A DNA stretch of 64,000 nucleotides, taken from NCBI RefSeq assembly GCF_019219075.1, contig NZ_JAHUWJ010000011.1:62001-126000 (forward strand), written 5' to 3'. A program made the position numbers and the translations under genes. The stretch's first letter is position 1. Each line of letters opens with the position of its first letter. This document shows positions 51,881 through 60,647 of the stretch, in pieces. This DNA comes from Chitinophaga sp. sic0106. GTDB lineage: Bacteria; Bacteroidota; Bacteroidia; Chitinophagales; Chitinophagaceae. The notes beneath the pieces were generated by a model, which saw only the letters and a program-made list of their open reading frames with translations, was not told where the DNA came from and made no database searches.

Positions 51881-53104
51881 ATGAACAGAGTTGTGATCAC
51901 AGGATTGGGAATCTACTCCTGCATAGGTAAAAACCTGGAGGAGGTGCGAGATTCATTATACAAGGGTAAGTCCGGCATCGTGCTGGACCCCGAAAGAAAA
52001 GCATTCGGATACCGCTCCGGCCTCACCGGCAAAATCGAACGTCCTGAGCTGAAAGGCTTACTGGATCGCCGTGCCCGCCTGATGATGCCTGAACAGGCCG
52101 AATTCGCCTTTATGGCTACCAGGGAAGCCTTAGCCATGGCTAAAATGGACCCTGACTACATCGAAAAAACACCCGTAGGTATTCTCTATGGCAACGACAG
52201 CTGCGCCAAGCCCACTGTAGAAGCCAATGACATCATGCGGGAAAAGAAAGATACCATGCTGGTGGGCTCCGGTTCTGTGTTTCAGACCATGAACTCCACC
52301 GTAAACATGAACCTGGCCACCATCTTTAAACTGAAAGGTGTCAATTTCACGGTGAGCGCGGCTTGTGCCAGCGGCTCCCATGCTATCGGTCTCGGCTATA
52401 TGTTTATTAAAAACGGTATGCAGGATGCAGTGATCTGCGGAGGCGCCCAGGAAGTGAATGTATACGCGATGGGTAACTTCGATGCCATCGCGGCATTTTC
52501 TACCCGTGAAACTGAGCCGGAACGCGCTTCCCGACCGTTTGACCGCGACAGGGACGGCCTCGTGCCAAGTGGTGGCGCTGCCACAGTGATACTGGAAAGT
52601 TTGGAATCCGCACAAAAAAGAGGAGCTACCATCCTGGGCGAAGTGCTCGGCTATGGCTTCTCCTCCAACGGAGCGCATATCTCCAATCCAACCGTAGACG
52701 GGCCGGTGCGCAGCCTCCAGATAGCCCTGAGCGATTCAGGCCTGCTCGCTAAAGATGTACAATACATCAATGCCCATGCGACCTCCACGCCGGCAGGTGA
52801 TGCCAGCGAGGCAAAAGCAATCTACGAAGTATTCGGCGGAGAAGTGCCGGTTAGCTCCACCAAGTCCATGACCGGCCACGAATGCTGGATGGCTGGTGCC
52901 AGCGAAATCGTTTATTCCATGCTCATGCAGCAAAACGGATTTATCGCACCCAATATCAACCTGGACAACCCGGATGATGACGCCGCCAAACTGAATATAA
53001 TTACCAGTACAATTAATAAAAATTTTAATATATTTTTGTCTAACTCTTTCGGATTCGGAGGTACCAACTCCTCACTGATCGTAAGAGCGTGGGACGGAAA
53101 GTAG
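51881..53104 (+). CDS. Beta-ketoacyl-ACP synthase (KAS I/II type) of the pigment cluster
   Basis: The 407-residue product has the full Cys-His-His triad: Cys162 in AACASGSHAIG, His299 in NAHATSTPAGD and His333 in SMTGHECWMAGA, with the FGFGGTNSS end. It should catalyse polyene chain extension. It lies 32 bases after the reductase gene and ends the first sub-operon, being followed by a 188-base spacer with a hairpin and a possible promoter. Confidence 0.95.
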   Translation: MNRVVITGLGIYSCIGKNLEEVRDSLYKGKSGIVLDPERKAFGYRSGLTGKIERPELKGLLDRRARLMMPEQAEFAFMATREALAMAKMDPDYIEKTPVGILYGNDSCAKPTVEANDIMREKKDTMLVGSGSVFQTMNSTVNMNLATIFKLKGVNFTVSAACASGSHAIGLGYMFIKNGMQDAVICGGAQEVNVYAMGNFDAIAAFSTRETEPERASRPFDRDRDGLVPSGGAATVILESLESAQKRGATILGEVLGYGFSSNGAHISNPTVDGPVRSLQIALSDSGLLAKDVQYINAHATSTPAGDASEAKAIYEVFGGEVPVSSTKSMTGHECWMAGASEIVYSMLMQQNGFIAPNINLDNPDDDAAKLNIITSTINKNFNIFLSNSFGFGGTNSSLIVRAWDGK

Positions 53105-53145
53105 GACTGTTGCCGGTTTAGAGTGTACGCTAGTTGCCTGACATC

Positions 53146-53218
53146 TATATGAGTAATAAACTCATATATTCCCCGGTGTGTGTAACTCCCAATATATTCT
53201 TAACTTTGACGCTCGGAC
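53146..53218 (+). promoter_or_regulatory. Spacer hairpin and -7 element before the first ACP gene
   Basis: TATATGAGT (53146-53154) pairs perfectly with 53160-53168 but lacks a T-run. Further on, TAACTTTG (53211-53218) matches TAnnTTTG, without a clean TTTG upstream. Together they suggest a partial stop and restart of transcription before the ACP gene at 53293. Confidence 0.5.
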
Positions 53219-53292
53219 TAATTTGAAGATTTTACAGGCTTGGTTGGTAACCGTAATTATTTTATAATCAACCTATATCTGTTATACGTTAT

Positions 53293-53550
53293 ATGGAACT
53301 TAAAGAAGTAATAACTGTCACAAACAAATTTCTGGTAGAGGAGTTTGAAGCTAACTTAGCGGATATCACGCCGGAAGCGAATCTGAAGGCTACCCTGGAC
53401 TTAGATAGTCTGGACTATATCGACATGGTGGTAGTAATTGAAGACAACTTCGGTTTTAAAGTAAAACCGGAAGATTTTCAGAACATTGTCACCTTCCAGG
53501 ATTTCTATAATTACGTAACTGCTCGTATTCAGCAAAAAGAACTCGTATAA
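53293..53550 (+). CDS. Acyl carrier protein (first copy)
   Basis: The 85-residue product has the phosphopantetheine site DLDSLDYIDMVV (Ser near residue 37) and the usual acidic helices. It should carry the growing polyene or the dialkyl part. Its TAA stop shares the last base with the ATG of the acyltransferase gene, so the two are coupled. Confidence 0.93.
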   Translation: MELKEVITVTNKFLVEEFEANLADITPEANLKATLDLDSLDYIDMVVVIEDNFGFKVKPEDFQNIVTFQDFYNYVTARIQQKELV

Positions 53551-54467
53551 TGCCGTCCTGGCAGGGAAAGTCGAAAGGAAATAAGCTGGGCTACAGTATT
53601 TTTATTGCCATACTGCGCTATGGGGGTGTGTATCCTGCTTATTTCCTGTTAAGGTTTGTAGCCGCGTATTATTTTTTGTTCTCCTGGAGTTCTTCCAGAC
53701 CTATTTACAAATATTTTCATACTAAGGCTGGTTTCAGCAGGTTTAAATCAATTTTGAACCTGTATAGGAATTACTATGTCTTTGGGCAGACCATACTCGA
53801 TAAAGTGGTGGTGATGGCTGGTATGGCCAATAAATTCACCTTTGATTTTGATGGGGAACAACACCTGCGTGATATGGTGAGTGGCGGCAAGGGAGGCATC
53901 CTGCTTAGTGCCCACTTGGGCAACTGGGAAGTGGCAGGCCACCTGTTTAAGCGCCTGCAGGCGCGCATCAATATCGTGATGTTCGACGGTGAGCATGAAA
54001 GGATCAAGGAATACCTCTCCTCCGTTACCGGTGAGCGTTCTGTGAATATCATTGTGCTGAAAGACGATCTGTCGCACATCTATGCCATCAACGATGCCCT
54101 CAGCAACCAGGAACTGGTATGCATGCACGCTGACCGGTTCCTACCCGGAAATAAAACCATGACTGCTGACTTGCTAGGATCACCTGCACAATTTCCACTA
54201 GGCCCATTCCTGCTGGCATCCACTTTCCGGGTGCCCCTAGCCGCAGTATTTGCTTTTAAGGAATCGGCTACCCACTATCACTTTTACGCTACCGAACCCA
54301 GGGTCTATAATGGCCGCAGGCAGCAGGAGCAGGCATTAAAGGATTTTGTAGGGGAGATGGAAGTGAAGATCCGGAAATATCCTACCCAATGGTTTAACTA
54401 CTACGATTTTTGGGAGGACGAAGGTGTAACGGTGACCGGATCCGATAGTCTGGTAAGCCAGCAATAA
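53550..54467 (+). CDS. LpxL/HtrB-like lysophospholipid-type acyltransferase
   Basis: The 305-residue product has an N-terminal membrane region (about residues 13-45) and the lipid A acyltransferase signature: SAHLGNWEVAGHLF (HX4E-type catalytic motif near residue 130), VCMHADRF and FRVPLAAVFAF. In aryl-polyene and flexirubin clusters such enzymes are thought to attach the polyene acyl chain to its lipid or resorcinol partner. It overlaps the ACP by one base. Confidence 0.9.
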   Translation: MPSWQGKSKGNKLGYSIFIAILRYGGVYPAYFLLRFVAAYYFLFSWSSSRPIYKYFHTKAGFSRFKSILNLYRNYYVFGQTILDKVVVMAGMANKFTFDFDGEQHLRDMVSGGKGGILLSAHLGNWEVAGHLFKRLQARINIVMFDGEHERIKEYLSSVTGERSVNIIVLKDDLSHIYAINDALSNQELVCMHADRFLPGNKTMTADLLGSPAQFPLGPFLLASTFRVPLAAVFAFKESATHYHFYATEPRVYNGRRQQEQALKDFVGEMEVKIRKYPTQWFNYYDFWEDEGVTVTGSDSLVSQQ

Positions 54468-54469
54468 GT

Positions 54470-54603
54470 GTATAGTCCCGGTAGTGTCCTTCCGGTATAG
54501 AAATCCATCGTTAGCAATCCGCGCGAAGCGCGGAATCCTTCCCGGCAAAACCGAAGGTTTTGCGACTAAAACCACATAAAACAAAATATTTCCGGGATTA
54601 TAC
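54470..54603. repeat. Palindromic spacer element with GAA-loop hairpins
   Basis: Outer inverted arms GTATAGTCCCGG (54470-54481) and CCGGGATTATAC (54592-54603) match at 11 of 12 positions. Inside are TCCGCGC-GAA-GCGCGGA (54518-54534) and GCAAAACC-GAA-GGTTTTGC (54545-54563). The inner pair is the same as at 37682-37726, with the same 11-base gap. No T-run follows. Confidence 0.85.
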
Positions 54604-54659
54604 TGTTCATAATTTCATATAATTCTAGTTACTTCGTATTTCTTTTTTTACAATAAATT

Positions 54660-55085
54660 GTGGAGATGTTTATTCATACAGACGATATTACTGCATATAT
54701 CCCGCAGCGCGCACCTATAGTGATGATCAGTGGCATTCTCGAAGTAGAAGGACCTGTAACCCGCACTGCATTGAACATAGCCGCGGATAATATTTTCGTG
54801 GAAGAGGGCTTTTTCACGGCCCCCGGCCTCATGGAAAACATGGCCCAGACTGCCGCCGCCCGGATTGGTTATATCTCCCGCCAGCAAAATGTACCAGTAC
54901 CGCTGGGCTTTATTGGCGCCGTAAAAGATTTTGAAATTTTTGAATTACCTCCCGCCGGAGCCACCGTTGAAACCACTACCGTTATTGGTGCAGAAGTATT
55001 TAATGCCACCATGGTGAACGCCAAAGTAGTATATCAAGATAAGGTGATGGCACAGTGTGAACTGAAAATATTCATCAACCCCTAA
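54660..55085 (+). CDS. FabZ-like hot-dog dehydratase with altered catalytic position
   Basis: The product (141 residues from GTG 54660, or 139 from ATG 54666) is a hot-dog protein of the FabZ type: IPQRAPIVMISGILEVEG near the start and LMENMAQTAAARIGY in the middle. In FabZ the first motif is PHRxPF with the catalytic His; here it is Gln (CAG, one base from His). The Glu of the second motif is kept. Similar PQ variants are, as I recall, found in other Bacteroidota homologues, so it may work by a modified mechanism or be structural. It lies 15 bases before a secreted-protein gene. Confidence 0.82.
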   Translation: MEMFIHTDDITAYIPQRAPIVMISGILEVEGPVTRTALNIAADNIFVEEGFFTAPGLMENMAQTAAARIGYISRQQNVPVPLGFIGAVKDFEIFELPPAGATVETTTVIGAEVFNATMVNAKVVYQDKVMAQCELKIFINP

Positions 55086-55100
55086 TAAAACTTAAGCATC

Positions 55101-55853
55101 ATGAAAACCAGTAGATTATTTCTGGTAGCAGCCCTTATGTTGGGTACTGTATTCACTGCGAAAGCGCAAACGCTGAAAAACTTCCTGGACAATAAGGATT
55201 CCTCCTTCACCTGGCTGGGTATAGATTTTACACAGGCGCGGCTGATTGGGGATGCAGGGGCTAAACCAATCGATTTTGTGGACAGTCACTTCGCCGGCAT
55301 CAACCAGGTAGTAGTAAACGAACCTAAAAAATACGATGTGCCTGGCAATATGCGCCATGATAAAGTAACCTACGATATCAGCCTTGTAAACAAACGCAAT
55401 GCGGCTGTCAACCCGGATAACTTTAAATCCGATAACAGTGCAGACCTCCATCGTTTGTCAGAAGAGGATGTTACCAAACTGGTGAAAAGCTTCGACTTCG
55501 GTACTAAAAAAGGTATCGGTGCGCTGCTGGTAATGGATGGTATGAGCAAAACCGACAAAAAAGCATCCGCTTTTGTAACACTGGTGGATATGGGTAGTCG
55601 CCGCGTGCTGATGACCGAAAGAATAGAAGGAAAAACTGGCATGGCTTTCGGTAATCGTAACTATTGGGCACTCCCGATCAAGTACATACTGGATAATTTT
55701 CACGACGACTACAACAAGCTGAAAGAGAAATATGCCAACGCAACGGACCCTGTAGAGCCGGCACCAGCGCCAGCTCCTGCACCGGCACCTAAGAAAACAG
55801 GTAAAACCGGCGTTGCAGCTAAAAAAGCTCCGGCAGCAAAAAAGAAAAGCTAA
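55101..55853 (+). CDS. Unknown exported protein in the pigment cluster
   Basis: The 250-residue product has a signal peptide (MKTSRLFLVAALMLGTVFTAKAQ), a body with no family I recognise (ARLIGDAGAKPIDFVDSHFAG, GIGALLVMDGMSKTDKKASAFV) and a low-complexity tail of PA repeats and lysines (residues about 215-250). The body repeats no domain. It lies 15 bases after the dehydratase gene and 2 bases before the thioesterase gene, so it is part of the pigment operon and may act in export or anchoring of the pigment. That role is inference. Confidence 0.82.
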   Translation: MKTSRLFLVAALMLGTVFTAKAQTLKNFLDNKDSSFTWLGIDFTQARLIGDAGAKPIDFVDSHFAGINQVVVNEPKKYDVPGNMRHDKVTYDISLVNKRNAAVNPDNFKSDNSADLHRLSEEDVTKLVKSFDFGTKKGIGALLVMDGMSKTDKKASAFVTLVDMGSRRVLMTERIEGKTGMAFGNRNYWALPIKYILDNFHDDYNKLKEKYANATDPVEPAPAPAPAPAPKKTGKTGVAAKKAPAAKKKS

Positions 55854-55855
55854 GC

Positions 55856-56275
55856 ATGCAATTAACCGAAAGCACTACAATAACGATCAGATTCAATGAC
55901 TGTGACCCCTTAGGGATCGTATGGCATGGAAACTACGTGCAGTATTTTGAGGACGGAAGAGAAGCTTTCGGTGAAAAATACGGATTACGCTACCTGGATA
56001 TTGCCGCGGAAGGTTTTACCGTACCGCTGGTCAATATCCAGTGTGATTATAAGCGCCCGCTGCGCTATGGCGACAAGGTAGTGGTACATACCACCTACAT
56101 CGACGACCTGGCCGCGAAGCTCAGATTTGAATACGTACTAACACACGCAGTCACCGGCGAAGTTGTCGCAAAAGGGTCGTCCGTACAGGTGTTTCTGGAC
56201 AAGGAATCCTCCCTGCTGCAACTCACCCTGCCACCGTTTTTCAGCAACTGGAAAAAGACACAGGGACTGCTTTAA
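55856..56275 (+). CDS. Acyl-CoA thioesterase (4-hydroxybenzoyl-CoA thioesterase family)
   Basis: The 139-residue hot-dog protein has the 4HBT signature RFNDCDPLGIVWHGNYVQYFEDGREAF with the catalytic Asp near residue 17. It may release or edit the aryl-polyene chain or starter. It is 2 bases after the secreted-protein gene and 9 bases before a ketosynthase. Confidence 0.9.
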   Translation: MQLTESTTITIRFNDCDPLGIVWHGNYVQYFEDGREAFGEKYGLRYLDIAAEGFTVPLVNIQCDYKRPLRYGDKVVVHTTYIDDLAAKLRFEYVLTHAVTGEVVAKGSSVQVFLDKESSLLQLTLPPFFSNWKKTQGLL

Positions 56276-56284
56276 AAGGGTAAT

Positions 56285-57424
56285 ATGCAAAAGGTATTTG
56301 TTGTTGCTGATAACATTGTGAGCCCACTGGGCAATACTACCCTTCAGAATTATGAACAGGTGTTGCTGGGTAACAGTGGCATCAGCCTACAGGAAAATGC
56401 AGCCTATGCTGCTGCGCCGTTTTATGCTGCCATGCTGGCCCCGGGCCAGCTTAATGCATTTAACGGTAACGATTATACGAAATTTGAACAGCTGCTCATC
56501 ACTTCTGTAACAGAAGCATTGACGCAAACTACTATCCCGCTGCATAGTGCCCGCACCGGCCTCGTAGTTTCCACTACCAAAGGAAACATCGAACTGTTGG
56601 AACAGCACGATGCCGCAGGAACACCACCATCACCGGACCAGCTGCAACTGGGATATTCGGCCCGTAAAGTGGCCGGATTTTTTGGCATCACCACGGAGCC
56701 GGTAGTAGTAAGCAGTGCCTGTATATCCGGACTGGTAGCCATTCTCACCGCAAAGCGACTGATCACCGCAGGTATCTACGACCAGGTGATCGTTACCGGT
56801 GCAGATGTGCTGACCCGTTTTGTATTGTCAGGATTTCAGTCGTTCCAGGCAGTAAGCGCCGCACCATGCCGCCCTTTTGATGCCGACCGTAACGGTGTTA
56901 CTTTAGGGGAGGGCGCCGCTACAGTGATACTCACCGGCAATCCGGCACTGGCAAAAGATTTTGTGTTGGGAAATGGTGCCGTCAGCAACGATGCCAACCA
57001 TATATCCGGTCCCTCCCGAACAGGGGAAGAACTGGCAGCTGCCATGACACTGGCCCTGGAAGGCACCGGCATCTCACCAAAAGATATTGGATTTGTATCC
57101 GCACATGGTACAGCCACCCTTTATAACGACGAGATGGAAGCTAAAGCCCTGCACCACGCCGGACTGGCCAATACGCCGGTCAACAGCCTCAAAGGTTATT
57201 ACGGCCATACCCTCGGCGCCGCCGGACTGATAGAAGCCATCATCAGCATGAAAGCACTGAAGGAAGGCGTGATACTGCCAACAAAAAATTATCAAAATTC
57301 CGGCGTTACCATGCCGGTGAAAATAAGTAACGCCATCGCACCTACGCAGGCACGCCATCTCCTGAAAACAGTATCAGGATTCGGCGGCTGCAATGCTGCC
57401 ATGGTTTTTAGTTTAATCAGCTGA
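56285..57424 (+). CDS. Beta-ketoacyl synthase (second copy)
   Basis: The 379-residue product has Cys146 in VSSACISGLVA, His274 in VSAHGTATLYND and His308 in KGYYGHTLGAAG, so it should be active. It is diverged from the first ketosynthase (51881) and resembles the synthases of aryl-polyene clusters. It is followed by a GTG-started methyltransferase after 47 bases. Confidence 0.93.
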   Translation: MQKVFVVADNIVSPLGNTTLQNYEQVLLGNSGISLQENAAYAAAPFYAAMLAPGQLNAFNGNDYTKFEQLLITSVTEALTQTTIPLHSARTGLVVSTTKGNIELLEQHDAAGTPPSPDQLQLGYSARKVAGFFGITTEPVVVSSACISGLVAILTAKRLITAGIYDQVIVTGADVLTRFVLSGFQSFQAVSAAPCRPFDADRNGVTLGEGAATVILTGNPALAKDFVLGNGAVSNDANHISGPSRTGEELAAAMTLALEGTGISPKDIGFVSAHGTATLYNDEMEAKALHHAGLANTPVNSLKGYYGHTLGAAGLIEAIISMKALKEGVILPTKNYQNSGVTMPVKISNAIAPTQARHLLKTVSGFGGCNAAMVFSLIS

Positions 57425-57471
57425 TTGCTGCCGCCTATTATCCCGGTCATCAGCACATATTTATCATTGTC

Positions 57472-58533
57472 GTGTTTAATAAAGAAACAAAAACAGCATT
57501 ACAGGCTAAAGAAGCCGCTTTATGGCTCGCATTTGCTCCAATTGCATTCCAGGCTACACGGGCACTGCGCGATATGGGCATTTTAACAGCAGTAAGCAAA
57601 AGCGGTTCTAAAGGTATCACCATTGAAGAAATCATGGAACAAACCAGCATGAACCGCTATGCCGTTAGAGTATTGCTGGAAGCCGGTTTGGGAATGGAAC
57701 TCGTTATCGTAAATGATAAAAAATATACCCTTACCAAAACCGGTTACTTCATTTTACACGACGAACTGACACGCATCAATATGGACTTTACCCAGGATAT
57801 CTGCTACAAAGGTATGTATCACCTGGAAGAAAGTTTGAGAGAAGGTAAACCCGCCGGACTCAAAGAGCTCGGCCCATGGGATACCATCTACCCAGGCCTT
57901 TCCCTGCTGCCGCCAAGCGTAGGTAAAAGCTGGTTCGACTTCGATCACTACTATTCCGACCTGGCTACACCAGCCGCACTGGATATTGTGTTCGAAAACA
58001 AACCTAAAAAACTGCTCGACATCGGCGGTAACACCGGTAAATGGGCGCTGGCATGCACTGCCAAAGATCCTGAAGTGGAAGTGACCATCTTCGACCTGCC
58101 AGGGCAGGCCGGCCTGGCACAGAAAACCATGAAGGAAGCCGGTGTGGAAAACCGCGTGCATTTCCATATCGCCAACATCCTCGACACCAGCATCCCTTTC
58201 CCTACAGGCTTTGATGCCATCTGGATGAGCCAGTTCCTGGACTGCTTCTCCGAAGCGGAAATCGAATCAATCCTGTCCCGCTGCCGTGAAGCACTCAACG
58301 ACAACGGTACCATCTATATCCTGGAGCCATTCTGGAACCGCCAGCAGTTTAAGTCTGCGGCCTTCTGCCTCCAGCAAACATCCCTCTACTTCACTGCTAT
58401 GGCCAATGGCAACAGCCAGATGTACCATACAGATGATTTCTTCCAATGCATCGAAAATGCGGGACTGAAAGTGGTAGAGGAAAATAACCAGATGGGATTG
58501 AACTACACCTTGCTGAAGTGTAAAAAAGCATAA
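57472..58533 (+). CDS. SAM-dependent methyltransferase with dimerisation domain
   Basis: The 353-residue product starts with GTG at 57472 and has an N-terminal winged-helix dimerisation domain (RALRDMGILTAVSKSGSKGITIEEI) and a C-terminal SAM domain (LLDIGGNTGKWALACTAKDPEVEVTIFDLPGQ; AIWMSQFLDCFSEAEI). This is the plant-type O-methyltransferase fold. In a flexirubin cluster it probably methylates the aromatic ring or its hydroxyl; which one cannot be told from sequence. Confidence 0.9.
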   Translation: MFNKETKTALQAKEAALWLAFAPIAFQATRALRDMGILTAVSKSGSKGITIEEIMEQTSMNRYAVRVLLEAGLGMELVIVNDKKYTLTKTGYFILHDELTRINMDFTQDICYKGMYHLEESLREGKPAGLKELGPWDTIYPGLSLLPPSVGKSWFDFDHYYSDLATPAALDIVFENKPKKLLDIGGNTGKWALACTAKDPEVEVTIFDLPGQAGLAQKTMKEAGVENRVHFHIANILDTSIPFPTGFDAIWMSQFLDCFSEAEIESILSRCREALNDNGTIYILEPFWNRQQFKSAAFCLQQTSLYFTAMANGNSQMYHTDDFFQCIENAGLKVVEENNQMGLNYTLLKCKKA

Positions 58534-58593
58534 TAACGATACATAGTGCCTTGCAATTAATATACTCATCTTACATCCCAAATTTTGCATCGT

Positions 58594-59835
58594 ATGAAAA
58601 CTGAAAAAGTCGATGTGCTGGTTATTGGCGCTGGTCCTGCGGGATCAGTAGCCGCCTCCATTATTCACCAGGCTGGCTACTCGGTGAAGGTGGTGGAAAA
58701 GTTGAAGTTTCCTCGTTTCGTAATCGGGGAGAGCTTGCTGCCGCGCTGTATGGACGCCCTGCAGGAAGCTAAATTCATTGACGCCATTACAGAAAAAGGC
58801 TTCCAGCAAAAGTTTGGTGCCAAATTCGTAAAAGGCGACCTGGTATGCGACTTCCAGTTCAAGGATCAGTACACACCAGGCTGGCATTACACCTGGCAGG
58901 TGACCAGGGCCGACTTCGACAAAACCCTGGCCGATACGGTGGAGCAAATGGGGGTGCCGGTAGCATATGAAACCACTGTAACGGATATCCGCTTTAACGG
59001 CTCCGATTCAGTGACTACCGTAGAGGATATTGATGGCAACAAATACGAAATTGAAGCCCGCTTTATAGTGGATGGAAGTGGCTACGGCCGCGTGATCCCC
59101 AGGCTCTTCAACCTGGAAAAAAATTCGAACCTGCAACCGCGGAAAGCGCTGTTTGCACATACCAGGGATGTACGCCGCTCCATGGCCGATGAGCCTAACC
59201 GCATTACCGCGGTGGTGCATAAAAAAGGTACCTGGATCTGGATCATACCTTTCTCCACCGGCGTTACCAGCGTAGGCTTTGTAAGTGATCCGGAATTCTT
59301 TGATGGTTTCCCGGGTACTGACGAAGAAAAATACCGCGCCATGCTGGAAGCAGAACCCTACACCAGGGAGCGTTTCCGCGATGTAGAGCTGGTATTTGAA
59401 CCGCGTGTCCTCCAGTCATGGTCCGCCACCACAGATAAATTCTATGGCGACGGCTACGTGCTCACCGGCAACGTGACAGAATTTTTGGACCCTATTTTCT
59501 CATCTGGCGTAACTTTGGCCTGCGTATCCAGCCAAACGGCTGCCAAACTGGTGATCCGTAAGCTCAAAGGAGAGGATGTAGACTGGGAAAAAGAATACAT
59601 GGCGCCTACCATGCAGGGTGTAAATACCTTCCGTTCATATGTAATGGCCTGGTATGAAGGTACTTTGGATAGGATCTTCTTCTCCAAAAATCCTGACCCT
59701 GAAATCAAAGGTCAGATCTGTTCGGTGCTGGCAGGTTATGTGTGGGATTTGTCGAACCCATTTGTAACCAATCACGACACCGCCCTGAAACGTCTGGCGC
59801 GCACCATTGAATTAACAGAGATAATAAAAAGCTAA
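58594..59835 (+). CDS. FAD-dependent oxidoreductase of the flavin-halogenase group
   Basis: From ATG 58594 the 413-residue product has the FAD motif VLVIGAGPAGSVAA, the KFPRFVIGESLLPRC segment typical of halogenase-like monooxygenases and a WIWIIP motif near residue 214, matching WxWxIP of flavin-dependent halogenases. It could chlorinate or hydroxylate the aromatic end of the pigment; chlorinated flexirubins are known. Non-halogenating homologues also carry similar motifs, so activity is uncertain. It lies 7 bases before the next gene. Confidence 0.88.
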   Translation: MKTEKVDVLVIGAGPAGSVAASIIHQAGYSVKVVEKLKFPRFVIGESLLPRCMDALQEAKFIDAITEKGFQQKFGAKFVKGDLVCDFQFKDQYTPGWHYTWQVTRADFDKTLADTVEQMGVPVAYETTVTDIRFNGSDSVTTVEDIDGNKYEIEARFIVDGSGYGRVIPRLFNLEKNSNLQPRKALFAHTRDVRRSMADEPNRITAVVHKKGTWIWIIPFSTGVTSVGFVSDPEFFDGFPGTDEEKYRAMLEAEPYTRERFRDVELVFEPRVLQSWSATTDKFYGDGYVLTGNVTEFLDPIFSSGVTLACVSSQTAAKLVIRKLKGEDVDWEKEYMAPTMQGVNTFRSYVMAWYEGTLDRIFFSKNPDPEIKGQICSVLAGYVWDLSNPFVTNHDTALKRLARTIELTEIIKS

Positions 59836-59842
59836 TCATAGA

Positions 59843-60451
59843 TTGAGTAATAGTGCATTTATAACAGGTACTTGTATTATCAGAGAGCATCAAATCATTC
59901 TTAATGAAAAGCAGGTATTTTCAGGGGATGGTTCCGAACTCCAGGATTTCCTGCGCGCGGCATACGACCACGTATCTGGTCAATATCCGAAGTTCCATAA
60001 AATGGACCCGCTGAGCAAGCTCGGCTGGCTCGCAGCAGAGGTGCTGTTGAAAAACAACCCGGTGCTGCAACTGCCCGCAGAAGCCGTAGGCATGGTGCTG
60101 GCTAATCGCAGCGCCAGCCTGGATACCGACCTACGTTATTATGCTACCGTGAAAGATATCGCAAGCCCTGCCTTGTTCGTGTATACGTTGCCCAACATTG
60201 TAATGGGAGAAATCTGTATCCGGCATGGGTTTAAGGGAGAGAATACATTCTTTGTGTCAGAACAGTTTGATCCGGCACTACTATCGGTTTATCCAACGCA
60301 GCTGCTGGCGGAAACGCCGTTGCAGGCATGCCTGGTAGCCTGGGTGGAAGTAATGGAGCAACGCTACGAGGTGGTTATGGCGCTGGTGCAACGCACCGGT
60401 GAGCAGCCGCTCACAAAAGAGACACTGGAAGCTTTGTATCTTGCAAGGTAA
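59843..60451 (+). CDS. Ketosynthase-like protein lacking an active-site cysteine
   Basis: The 202-residue product starts with TTG at 59843 (the only start giving SNSAFITGTCII). The middle (GMVLANRSASLDTDLRYYATV, ASPALFVYTLPNIVMGEICIRHGFKGENTFFVSE) resembles the N-terminal half of ketosynthases around the nucleophile elbow, but no cysteine occupies that place and the C-terminal half with the two histidines is missing. Similar short proteins occur, as I recall, in flexirubin-type clusters. It may be a regulatory or structural partner rather than a synthase. Confidence 0.78.
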   Translation: MSNSAFITGTCIIREHQIILNEKQVFSGDGSELQDFLRAAYDHVSGQYPKFHKMDPLSKLGWLAAEVLLKNNPVLQLPAEAVGMVLANRSASLDTDLRYYATVKDIASPALFVYTLPNIVMGEICIRHGFKGENTFFVSEQFDPALLSVYPTQLLAETPLQACLVAWVEVMEQRYEVVMALVQRTGEQPLTKETLEALYLAR

Positions 60452-60647
60452 TCCGGTAAGGGATTTCAGAGCCGCCGCAGGCGTTGCTGAAATCTGAAAG
60501 GGCCTGAAAGGCCCACCAAAAAACTAAAGGCAAACAAAAGGCAAGCCTTAAAATAACAAAACATAATCCTTTGCTGCTTTGCATCTTATGCTGCTTTGCG
60601 AGAAAAAAGATCGCTGCAGCCTGTAAAGCAGGCCAAACAAAACACAT
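60452..60647. repeat. Palindromic spacer element before the second ACP gene
   Basis: GATTTCAG (60462-60469) pairs with CTGAAATC (60487-60494), and GGGCC-TGAAA-GGCCC follows at 60500-60514. From 60568 to 60614 the sequence CCTTTGCTGCTTTGCATC... ATGCTGCTTTGCGAGAAA... AAAGATCGC matches the trpC-trpF spacer: its right half (60588-60614) aligns to 13365-13392 with two changes and one gap, and all of it aligns to the inverted arm 13218-13260. A short hairpin GCCTG-TAAAG-CAGGC and an A-rich stretch then lead to the ATG at 60648. Confidence 0.85.

Noticed and set aside
54336..54584. Minus-strand frame overlapping the acyltransferase end and the repeat
   Set aside because: Overlaps a certain gene and a palindromic repeat; no start context or family.
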